Positions 37,101 through 46,575 of a stretch of DNA of 64,000 nt are shown here, piece after piece; the first letter of the stretch is position 1, and each line of letters opens with the position of its first letter. Under the pieces are notes generated by a model. The model saw only the letters and a list, made by a program, of their open reading frames with translations. It did no database searches and was not told the origin of the DNA. The DNA is from Dysidea avara (Eukaryota; Porifera; Demospongiae; Dictyoceratida; Dysideidae), in assembly GCF_963678975.1 (NCBI RefSeq), contig NC_089280.1:2839260-2903259 (forward strand), written 5' to 3'. The position numbers were made by a program, and so were the translations under genes.

Positions 37101-40100
37101 ACCAAACTGTCATTATTAGAGGCATGACCATTGGATCGAAGATGACACTGAATAGTTCTGCCTTCCAATAACAACTCATTCAAATTGCCACTATTCCATA
37201 TCAGCAGTCTTTGCTCAAGACAAGATATGTAATCTTTTGATTTTGATGTGTGGGTTGGTTTCTGAGTAACAAAGGTGCAATAGGTAAAGGAAGATTTCAA
37301 AGCAATTGACTCCAGACTACAACCCTCCCCTGCTGAACAAAAGAGCTGGGCCAGCTCTAACACAAATTTCTTGCCAAAATTTCCAGATGGTATTTTAAAA
37401 TTGAATTATAAATTATAATACAAAATCCAACTACGTGTAACAAGTGTGCGATCAAGATACTCTAATAGTATAGTCACCCTATTAGAGCATTCAGTTTGTA
37501 TGCAGTTCAAATTACTTACATAAATAGTTAGTTCATTGTATTTTATTTTCAATAATGATGGTTTTTATTCATTTGATGCTGTTTCTGTTGTTGAAAAAAA
37601 AAGCACAGGAAAAGAAGTGATATCCATAGCTACCAGCAAAATACACTGCAGATAAACTGCATGGATGCTGCCTGCATGGAGAGTTCAGCTATAAACAAAT
37701 TACACCATCAGGAGTTTAACTACATATAAGTAACTTAGTAGAGAATTCAGCTATAAACAAGTTATCTGGTGAGACAAACAAGTCACTCGGTATAGAGTTG
37801 ATCCTGAGCTACAAACAAATCACCTTGTGGAGAGTTCAGCTACAAACAAGTCATCCAGTAGGGAGTCCAGGTACAAAAAGGCACACTGTAGAGAGTTCAG
37901 CTACACACAAACCTCCCTCTAGAGAGTTCAGCTACAAACAAGTTACCTGTAGAGAGTTAAGCAACAAACAAGAGAACTCAGCTACAAAAATTAATCTGTA
38001 GAGTTCAGCTACAAACAGGTTACCCTGTAGAGATTTCAGCTACAAATATCTCACTTGAGTTCAGCTACAAACACATTACACAGTAGATAGTTCAACTATG
38101 AACACGTCAGCCAGTAGAATTTAGCTACAAGCAAATCACTCTGTAAAGAGTTCAGCTACAAACAAATCACTGAGTAGAGAGTTCAGCTACAAGCAAGCCA
38201 TCCAAAAGATGTCACCTGTGGAGTTCAGGTCACCACAGAGTTTAGCTACAAAAAAAATCATACTCTAGAGAGTCATCTACTAACAAGTCACACAGTAAAG
38301 AGTTCAGCTACAAACAAGCCACCCCGTAGAGATTTCAGCTACAAATTTAAACCAATCACCCTGTGGATAGTTTAGCCACAAATAAATTGCCAAGTAGAAA
38401 GTTCAGCTATAAATAAGCTATATAGTCACCGGTAGAGAACTCAGCTTCAAACAACTTACCTAGTAGAACGTTCAGTTACAAACAAATCACCTGTAGAGAG
38501 TTCAGCTACTTTTGTAACTAAGTTACATAGTAGATTACAGTAACTATAGTAATATAACTAGTTACATAGTAATTTCTTACAAGGATTAATGGTCCATAAA
38601 ATAGTAACAAGTTGGATAGTTACATATACGTACTGTTAGCCTGTTGAGAAAAGTTCATATACATAAAAGTTTGTGTACAATTATAAAAAAATGTATGTTT
38701 ATATCCTCAACTGCTTTACTTTACATTTCTCTTTCCTGTAGTAAAGAAAAAAGACGTCAAAGATTCATTCAAAGGGCACCAAATGAAAGTGGGAGTCCTA
38801 TTTATAGCTTTAAAGTGCTGTCACTAGAGAATTAGAGGGCAATACCACTAGTTTAGCACTGTACCTTGTATCCACCACTTCTTCTTATATTTTTAAATCA
38901 CAATATACACAAAGGAAGTGTCTTTTCAGCTGTATGTATTATGGTTTCTTTGTCATGTTTTGTTATGTGAATTCATTAAGTAGAACACCTACCCACATTT
39001 AGTTCATGAGCTGACACTATAAGGCCCACTGTTGATTGATGTTTCTGTTCACGTAACAGACTATTGATATGTATTAAACTTCTACACAACATAGATTCCC
39101 TGCACGTAGGGACAACGAAAACACCTACAATCACCTTTGAGTAGATTTACGTACATATAATTACAAAGAAGGTATGCATTTGCCATGCTCTATATACCTT
39201 TAAAACTTTCTGAAAACAGTCAGCAAACTAGGTGTATAACCTAGAAGCTAGCTACAGGAGCACACCTGATTCATAATCCTATACACTTTGGTGCTAACTA
39301 TATAGCTACCTAGACTTCTTACATATTACTGATTATCATGTATACATGTTACTAAGCATCATACAATATCTTAAAAGTGGCATACCTACTATTGAAGAAA
39401 TAGCTACAATGGTACCATGACTTTTCCTCAAGTAAGGCAGAGAATATTGAGTAAGGTAGACTCCTTGTAGTGTGTTGATTCTGAATGTCAAGTATTAGTT
39501 AAATTGTACTCATGAAAGTGTGACACACCTGAACGTATCCTCATACAACTTTCCCTATGAGTAAAATTAAGGATAGATATAACTAACAAGTATTAATAAT
39601 TTTAAGTTGATTAGGGGCCATAGAAATAAAGAGTAGTGAAACAAGCCTACACCTGAAGATATACTAGTGGACATTAAATCCCTAATTCAATCTATACCCA
39701 TGACTAAATTAGGGATTAAATCTCCACTAGTATATCTTCAGATGTAGGCGACCTCCTTTGTTTTATTTCTATGATCCCTAATCCAACTTATAATGCTTAA
39801 TTATTTTTCTTTCTACTTGTTTGTTTACATTTTGTAACATCATTATGACTGGTGAACTCATGCATATTGTATTAGAATAGAAAGACTGGTGCCGGGCTTT
39901 TTGTGTTCATCTGAACGTGCGCCCCAACTATACTGAAATAGCAAAGTGGCCACTACACTTCGTTTTCAGCTATGTTCAGCCTGTTACAAATGAAGAACAC
40001 AAGAAGAAGGACTTCTGCAATCAATCCAGTCACAACCGAAAACTCGAACGATTCCCGTCAAATGTAGGGAAGCCAGCATGAGGTGCTATGGTGAATCGAC

Positions 40101-42884
40101 ATTTTGCGCTGTCAACAAAGATGAATGGGACACAAAGGAGGACAGAGGCAAGTCCATGATGCATGCATTGTACATACTGCGTTATGCCAAAAGGTGTGTG
40201 TCAAGCTGAAGTGATGTCGAACAGTGAAAAAATCGAGCACACAATCTTAACCGTTATTGAGTTACACTTGGCTGAAGGCATCAGTCAATCAGGCAGTAGA
40301 AAATTCCACTAAAAAAAATTTTTAATAAAAATTTTTGTAGCAACTTTTTGGAAGTGTTTCAGGGCATTTTTGGGCTTGGTTATACCTAACCAATACTGCT
40401 AAGGCACCATGAAGGCTGGTTTTAGTGTGATATTTTTGGCCAGAAAAGCCCAAACTTTTGTGATCCCTATTATTGTACTGTCTGACAAACAACAAGACTT
40501 AATGGTAGCGAGTACAGTGGCCAAGAAAGTAAATGGTACATCGAGTATAAAGATACTTTTTAAATATAAGTGGCTATATATACATTCAAGAGACTGTCAT
40601 TTCTACAGTCAATTTAACTGTTTTGTTTTGATGATGAACACCAAAATGATCTCCTTAAAGATGAGTGTCAAATGACATGTCTAAAATTCAAAACATTCGT
40701 ACCCTGGTTTATTTTCTTTTAAAACACTTGCATGGGAGAAGATCAAATGAATAAAAGTGCTATCATTTCCATACAGCACTGCGTACAGAAAAATACAGTA
40801 CTGTAGATCATGTGCATAACGTTAAATCACCAAAAGTAGCCAAAACGATGCTATCTGTTTGTTTTATGACCATATAGAAGCTTAACAATTGTCTGATGGC
40901 TGAAAACCAACATGGTTCAAGTCTACAAAATGAACGCTCCAAACAAAGACAAACAGAAAGCAGTTTAAACCAGTTAAAGCACTGCCACACTTGTGCAATA
41001 TGAACAAAATAGCACTTTGGTGTGGTCTCGAGCTGAAAACAGCACTCGGCTTTGCCTTGTGCTGTATTAGTCTCTCGCCCATGTCCTTGTGCTATTTTTT
41101 TCCATATTGTACTCGTGGCGGTGTTTTAACTAGTACAGAAAGTATTTACATTACATCTAGCATTGTAGTGTTTTGAAAGGTTAGGGAAAGACATTGGAGA
41201 GATAAGCCAGAAAATACATCTTATTGAAGTGGCAAAGTAATGATGAACTGTTCAGTATTGACAAGGAAAATAATAACACAAACAGGGAGCCAACTGTAGC
41301 AGCTAACATCAAGCTTAACCTTTTTATCCTACCATCACTGTTAATCTTACAGCCAGGAATCAATCCAGCAATAAGGCTTTTTTACTACTGCTGCTGCCTT
41401 GATCATTTTCTTCTGGCCTAGTATATACAAATCTAAGCACCACAGCACGACAACTTGACATACTGATTCTCAGTATCTTGTTGGTCTTCTGTTGGAGCTT
41501 GCAAACTCAATCACAGTCTTCCTGGAGGTAGGAAGCACAGCACCCAATCCTACGTCAGATGTATTGGTGGTGAGTATGAAATGGTCTTGTCTCTTGGGGT
41601 AATCCAAGATAGGTGGCAACAAGAGAGACTGGGGAGAGTGTCAAATGCAGATTGGTAAACGGATGTCCCTAGTGAGGTCATTGAGTGGGGGAAGCTATGC
41701 TGGGACAAAGTTTCTGTAGAAGTTGACAAGGCCCAGAAAAGACCGAAGCTCGCTTTGGAGGTCTTGGGTGTTGGCCATTCAGCTACAGCTTTGTTTTTGT
41801 CTGCAGATGGTGTCACTCCTTTTGCAAAGTAGTGAAAGCCCAGGTGCATAATAGAACTCTTCCCCAGGAGACACTCAAAATTTTCACTAAGACAGTTGCT
41901 CACGGGCTGTCAAATGATCCTCCTCTGTGTCTGGGCTCAAGCGTTTAAGAAGTGCAGCTTTCAGATGCTTGCACAAGTCTGTTTTTACTTCTCCCATGGA
42001 CTCAAATATCGCCCAGCACGTCCCTTAAGAAAGATAGAGAGGAGTAACAACATCTTCACTACATCCTAGCCCCGCATACTTTAAATCTCTTGAACCAGGA
42101 CCACAAGTCTTTGGGGTTCAGGTATAACGCTAGTCCTCCACCAGTTGCCATAGCTACTTTCTCCTGGGTTTCAGTACTATTGTGAAAAGATCAATACCAC
42201 TGATTGATAGCACGAGGCAATAATTCTTAATCATGTGACTCAACAATGTGCAGCAATAGGAATAATGATACATTATTACATTTGGATGGGTGATAAGTAC
42301 TTAAATGAAATAAACTCCCGAGGCCACAATTCAGGCACGTATACAAAACCATGGGCTAAGTAGCATGACAGTGTATTTCTATTCTAGATAGTAATGACAT
42401 CAAGCTGCAGACATCAAAGGAAATTGTTCTATGGTGTATCTAGATGTGTAAAGACTTGCCGGATTCTCAGTATCTACAAACCAACTTATATTACAAATTG
42501 CAGCATTGAGTATCAAGATGTCAATCCCTCCCAAATGTTTAACAGCTTCACTAACTAGTAACCTACAAATATCACACTAGACACACAAATCACTACTACA
42601 TGATTATCTTCACTTGTTGTCCTCCTCTTTCCCAACATCTGCTCTCACCACAAACACATCTTGTGAATATTTCTGACATAATTTTTGAGTATCCTTCAAC
42701 TTGCTCTCAGTACGAGCAGCTATCACCAGTCTACAAACAGTGACATCAACTTCACATTACTGGACAATCACTAACCATACCTAGCTCCTAATTGAGATAG
42801 TCTAATAGCAAGATCCTTCCCAATACCTTCTGATGCTCCAGTAATTATAATCCTCTTGTCCTTGTAGTAATCTATGAGTGACAT
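34146..42884 (-). CDS. Short-chain dehydrogenase/reductase, 11beta-HSD/DHRS-like
   Basis: Oxidoreductase of the classical SDR family using NAD(P)(H). Exons inferred: 42781-42884 (start MSLIDYYKDKR, cofactor motif TGASEGIG), 42614-42730 (LVIAARTESKL), about 42430-42562 (GGIDILILNAA, the NAG-equivalent motif; its 3' border is not resolved), 39386-39480 (SLPYLRKSHGTIVAISSIVG, with the catalytic Ser region), 35259-35315 (AAYVASKHALQ, the catalytic YxxxK), 35050-35204 (SVTIMPLSIVYTE, GGFFEP) and 34146-34283 (RITRGIPLKRVY, stop). The last four exons join in matching phases 1, 1 and 0. Total about 265-270 residues, a little short for the family; a small exon may be missing after exon 3. No N-terminal membrane anchor is evident. 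Introns 3 and 4, about 2.9 and 4.1 kb, are filled with mobile DNA. Substrate cannot be assigned. Confidence 0.75.
35400..36140. repeat. Probable dispersed repeat in dehydrogenase intron
   Basis: Uniform non-coding-looking block with repeated phrases of the type ACCAAATTTG...GAAAATC and TGAAATTTGGCACC in inverse or direct order. A 113-codon minus ORF here (35704-36045) shows no motif and is probably fortuitous. Identification as a repeat is by texture only. Confidence 0.35.
36250..37380 (-). mobile_element. Decayed reverse-transcriptase element relic
   Basis: Minus-strand reading shows an N-terminal region (LNELLLEGRTIQ, KLMFSGKT, KGGILCLDD, VYGILKSKHPPAAP), then an interrupted middle (GAAGPSGIDAHG, VRRIIAKTVLRVIGEGIQ) and LLIDTTNAFNSLNRAVAL, the RT motif A region. 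Several stops and frame changes and a missing C-terminal half mark it as dead. An alanine codon run (GCN)12 at 37029-37062 is inserted where related elements continue directly. It lies in the large dehydrogenase intron in the same orientation as the gene. Confidence 0.75.
37640..38510. repeat. Degenerate minisatellite, about 35-38 bp unit
   Basis: More than twenty units built on GTAGAGAGTTCAGCTACAAA followed by CAAGTCACC with frequent indels. Non-coding. At its right edge it joins a fragment of the GTAACTAGTTAC-type repeat also found in the hAT MITE at 10705-11256. Confidence 0.9.
38993..39060 (-). pseudogene. Possible duplicate of the dehydrogenase exon at 39386-39480
   Basis: Minus reading LLREQKHQSTVGLIVSAHEL is followed by NVG at a GTAGGT donor, phase 1, like the end of exon 39386-39480, and preceded by an acceptor-like AATAG. 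It aligns with the core beta strand and serine loop of SDRs (STVGLIVSAHE against GTIVAISSIVG), but the catalytic Ser positions are changed. It could be a mutually exclusive exon or a relic. Confidence is low because it is short. Confidence 0.35.
39604..39789. mobile_element. Palindromic MITE, family 1
   Basis: Inverted arms of about 83 bp around a 20-25 bp loop, with cores GAAGATATACTAGTGGA and TCCACTAGTATATCTTC. Shares the GTGAAACAAG...TACACCTG core and size with 11391-11585. Lies in an intron of the dehydrogenase gene. Confidence 0.8.
40080..40400. repeat. Dispersed repeat, second copy
   Basis: Matches 32440-32700 in the same orientation (AATGGGACACAAAGGA, CATGATGCATGCA, TTGGCTGAAGGCATCAGT, then TTTTGTAG and GGGTTTG-type text). 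No coding sequence recognised. The 88-codon ORF just downstream (40409-40675, plus) has no known motif. Confidence 0.6.
41500..41990 (-). mobile_element. Ty3/gypsy reverse transcriptase-RNase H relic
   Basis: Minus reading shows LGKSSIMHLGFHYFAKGVTP, SADKNKAVAEWPTPKTSK and further on TTDASDVGLGAVL. These are the thumb/connection region and start of RNase H typical of Ty3/gypsy retrotransposons. The piece is frame-shifted, with no LTRs, protease or integrase in the neighbourhood, so it is a small fossil inside the dehydrogenase intron. Confidence 0.8.
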
Positions 42885-43110
42885 TTATATTTTATAAAAA
42901 TTTAATTCCTAAAATATAACAGTAGAGGATGAAAAAAACAAAAAAACGGGCCTCTCATTTGATTAATATTCTGCTTATACTTTGCCCCCTAAATACCAGA
43001 CAACTGTGTCATCCATTAACACTGAACTGTTGATAGCTACTGCACGTCTAGAAGAAAGATAGCAATTTCTGTGCTAGCTCTTATAAAGCCACTCAGCTAG
43101 GTTGGATACA

Positions 43111-43207
43111 ATGTCAGATGACAAACACCCTAAAAACATTCAAGTTAAACTGTGTGGATATAGTGTATTCAAGGAATCTAGTACTACCATCTGGGCAAGA
43201 ATAAGAG
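43111..43207 (+). CDS. Candidate first exon, divergent from the dehydrogenase
   Basis: ATG followed by 32 codons of non-repetitive, protein-like sequence (MSDDKHPKNIQVKLCGYSVF, then KESSTTIWARIR) ending at a GTTAGT donor in phase 1. It starts 226 bp from the dehydrogenase start codon on the opposite strand, so a shared bidirectional promoter is possible. No second exon could be linked downstream, where a LINE fragment begins almost at once. Product unknown; may be a remnant. Confidence 0.35.
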
Positions 43208-43226
43208 GTTAGTAAACTAATGTGCT

Positions 43227-43300
43227 TATATGGAGTGCCTCATGGATCTGTTTAGGGGCCCTTGCTTTTTGGCACTTAATTATGTGAATAACACTTGATG
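43227..43300 (+). mobile_element. LINE reverse-transcriptase fragment
   Basis: The plus-strand reading contains GVPHGSV followed, after a stop, by GPLLFG, the RT motif B of CR1/Jockey-like LINEs. Only about 75 bp is recognisable. Confidence 0.5.
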
Positions 43301-43922
43301 CTGGATAGTGTAGGTTGCCAATTATTGACATATGAGTTATCAATCATCATAATATTATTCAGCTTTTAAGAGCATTTAAAAAGTTACCATGTACATGGTG
43401 TCCATTTAAATTACTCTGCTTTATAACATTAAGGTTTATATTGTAAGTTTATAATGCTAATTGTGTATTATAAAGATTTAAGTGTGTTTTTGTGGAGTCA
43501 TGCCACACGGAATGTCAAAGGAATATAGCAGTTGAAGGAAGCGCAGTTCTTCAGTGGCCAATTATCAATTGGGTTTGGTCCTTCACATCACTACTTTTTG
43601 TTGGTATGTAACTTCCAGCTAGTTATCACAATTACAATGAGAAGTGGATTTGGTAAAAACAGTGGACCCGGGGATCTAACTTTTTGTGGTATTTATGTAA
43701 TTTACAGCAGTATTGACCTGGTTTCAATGTTGTCCCTCAGTATTCTCCCCAGTGGATAGGGATGGGATTATAGCCAGTTGTTGGCAAGCATGCATACACA
43801 TCTTTCATAATTAGTGACACAAATTTTCTAAAATCAACCCAAACTTTGAAATATGATGCACTCTTTGAAATTTAAAACCCTTCAAATTTCAGATTATGCC
43901 CTGCCTAGAAAACAACCCACTA

Positions 43923-44542
43923 TCGTATTTTTATATTTATAAACTGTTAAAAACATTTCGTCAAAGCTAGCATCCGACGAAAATTAATTATGCAAAAAAA
44001 ATTTACCAACGTAATATTCAAGAAGTTGAATGAATTCGGTTAACTGCTTTCTGGCCACCTGGATCGAAGCTTGGCCATTGGCGTGTCATTTGCTGCAGTC
44101 TTTTAAAAACAAAGGCCTCCCTCATTCTAGGAGAGAGGGGAGCTGTCTTCGTCTATTATTGGTAGCTAATGAAGCCATTCCCTGACAGACAGCTACTACA
44201 GGACACATTAAATGAAGTATATATGTACAAATATGCAAGTTGCATGGAATGAGCCTCTAGCTACAGAAATTTCACTCGAGTCCATTGCTTGATTGCGAGT
44301 TGATTTGTGATGGACAACTTCTGAATCTGGAGTGCAGCCTCCATGGAATGTAGACGCCACACTTCAGTTTCGCTGCTTGTCATTCTCCTTCTCCTATATA
44401 CAAAAAAGGCTGTATAGAATTAATTAAGTTACGTAATTCATTGATAAAATTTTTTTGTAGCTTGAAGACACAGGTGAAAATATTTTAACTCGAAAATTTA
44501 ACTCGTGAAAATTTCTTGCAGCTTATATTTATAGAAATACGG
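43923..44542. mobile_element. MITE-like element with TA duplication, 620 bp
   Basis: Termini TCGTATTTTTATATTTATAA and its imperfect complement ending AGAAATACGG are flanked by TA on both sides (43921-43922, 44543-44544). No transposase. The interior contains no gene. Confidence 0.5.
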
Positions 44543-45427
44543 TATATGATATAAACAACTCTCTAAACATGTTTTTTCATGTTCCGATATAGTGGTTTAT
44601 TTTCAAAGCTGAAAATTTGAAGATGAGGTAAATATGAATTTCGTATGTTTTAATTATGAAGAGCGCATATTTCGAGGCACACATATTTCGAAGTCTGGGT
44701 GGATTTCAAATAAATGGAAATCCATGTCACAAATTATTAAGGTATGTGCATGCTTGCCAAAACCTATGGGGTGCCGTTTGTACCAAAATTGTACAAAAAT
44801 GCCTTATTTATAAACTATAACCGTACTTTATAAATCAATGCACTACTTTATAAATCATGAACATATTCTTTATAAATCATATGCATGATTTATAAACCAT
44901 ATACCTGATTTATAAACCATATACCTGATTTATAAATCATTGACATACTTTATAAACTATAACATTGATTTATATAAATTATACATGTGATTTGTAAACT
45001 ATAACACTTATTTGTAAAATATAAACACTGATTTATAAATTATAATATTAATTTATATATCAATATACTACTTTATAAATCATGTGTATAGTTTATAAAT
45101 CATACACATGATTTATAAATCAATAACATACTTTATGAACCATACATGCATAATTTATAAATCATCATTATGATTTATAAATTGTACATGTCAGATTAAT
45201 AAATCATAAGTATATTTTACAAACCATCATCACGAGTGACTTAGTTTGGTTATTGTTGTATTTATAAATCATTGTCGTGCTTTATAAATTTAACACATAC
45301 TTTACAAATCACATGTACAATTTACTTTTGTAAACTAATACTATGATATATAAATCAATAGTGTAATTTAGTAGCCATATGTTGTTGTTTAGTATCGATA
45401 GTTAGAATTCATATCAATATTGCTTAG

Positions 45428-45649
45428 ATGTGCATCAAATGGAAAGCATTTGTGGCATGTGATCCAGCACAGGATTCAGCAAACTTAGTACAAGTTTTGG
45501 CAGCTGTTGTGAACACTTGCACTAATGAGAGCAACCCAGCAAAGTGGAGTATCACCATTACCAATGCCCCTGTCATCGTCATGGGTAACTCCCCTGCCAG
45601 TAATTCCACTAATTATGCCACTCTTGCTGGCTACTCTTACACGGTGTAG
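45428..45649 (+). CDS. ORF in left arm of the foldback element, 73 aa
   Basis: Begins MCIKWKAFVACDPAQDSANL and ends LAGYSYTV before the stop. It has two early cysteines plus one in NTCTNESN, no signal peptide and no known motif. Its first 45 residues match the ORF of the opposite arm. Whether it is expressed is unknown; inverted duplication alone would also preserve it. An acceptor-like TTGCTTAG lies directly before the ATG, so it could instead be an exon. Confidence 0.35.
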   Translation: MCIKWKAFVACDPAQDSANLVQVLAAVVNTCTNESNPAKWSITITNAPVIVMGNSPASNSTNYATLAGYSYTV

Positions 45650-45915
45650 GATTTGGGCTCAAGCCAGTCAGTGACAACAGTGGCATAATTGGTGACAACA
45701 GTGGCATAATTGGTGACAACAGTGGCATAATTGGTGACAACAGTGGCATAGTTGGTGGGACCACTGGCAGGGGCATTGGTAATGGTGATATACTCCACTT
45801 TGGCCAGGTTGCTCTCATTAGTGCAAGTGCTCACAACAGCTGCTAAAGCTTGTACTAAGTGTGCTGAATCCTGTGCTGGATCACATGCCACAAATGCTTT
45901 CCATTTGATGCACAT
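45637..45915 (-). CDS. ORF in right arm of the foldback element, 92 aa
   Basis: Begins MCIKWKAFVACDPAQDSAHL and ends KSYTV. It differs from its partner by substitutions (N/H, V/A, N/S, P/L) and by four in-frame copies of a seven-residue unit (TNYATVV) from a 21-bp tandem repeat. The two ORFs converge and overlap by 13 bp at the palindromic centre, where one short sequence supplies the YTV-stop of both. No family recognised. Confidence 0.35.
   Translation of the reverse strand: MCIKWKAFVACDPAQDSAHLVQALAAVVSTCTNESNLAKVEYITITNAPASGPTNYATVVTNYATVVTNYATVVTNYATVVTDWLEPKSYTV
45671..45754. repeat. 21-bp tandem repeat, four units, in the right arm
   Basis: Unit GTGACAACAGTGGCATAATTG repeated four times with one change in the last unit. 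It keeps the reading frame of the minus-strand ORF. Absent from the left arm, so it arose after the arms formed. Confidence 0.9.
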
Positions 45916-46575
45916 CTAAGCAATATTGATATGAATTCTAACTAACAACAACATATGGCTACTAAATTAGACTATTGATTTATATATCATAGTATTAGTT
46001 TACAAAAGTAAATTGTACATGTGATTTGTAAAGTATGTGTTAAATTTATAAAGCACGACAATGATTTATAAAATACAACAATAACCAAACTAAGTCACTC
46101 GTGATGATGGTTTGTAAAATATACTTATGATTTATTAATCTGACATGTACAATTTATAAATCATAATGATGATTTATAAATTATGCATGTATGGTTCATA
46201 AAGTATGTTATTGATTTATAAATCATGTGTATGATTTATAAACTATACACATGATTTATAAAGTAGTATATTGATATATAAATTAATATTATAATTTATA
46301 AATCAGTGTTTATACTTTACAAATAAGTGTTATAGTTTACAAATCACATGTATAATTTATATAAATCAATGTTATAGTTTATAAAGTATGTCAATGATTT
46401 ATAAATCAGGTATATGGTTTATAAATCAGGTATATGGTTTATAAATCATGCATATGATTTATAAAGTATATGTTCATGATTTATAAAGTAGTGCATTGAT
46501 TTATAAAGTACGGTTATAGTTTATAAATAAGGCATTTTTGTACAATTTTGGTACAAACGGCACCCCATAAAAACC

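Larger units (their letters stand above)
44765..46569. mobile_element. 1.8-kb foldback element with 6-bp target duplication
   Basis: Starts TATGGGGTGCCGTTTGTACC and ends with the exact complement. AAAACC lies directly outside both ends (44759-44764, 46570-46575). Each arm carries an array of about 20 degenerate units of roughly 21-23 bp with TTTATAAATCAT or TTTATAAACTAT cores, then a unique inner part of some 220-280 bp holding an ORF. The arms meet near 45650. No transposase, RT or rolling-circle protein is visible, so it is probably mobilised in trans. Resembles foldback-type elements in layout; the family is not one I recognise. Confidence 0.85.

Noticed and set aside
36936-37127. Plus-strand ORF with an alanine run
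   Set aside because: Opposite strand of the RT relic; the alanine run is the GCN repeat, readable as alanine in both directions because of its GCA/GCG and GCC/TGC mix.
44830-46510. Regularly spaced TTTATAAAT repeats as a CRISPR-like array
   Set aside because: Units are degenerate, have no unique spacers of constant length, form mirrored arms of a transposable element, and the DNA is eukaryotic.
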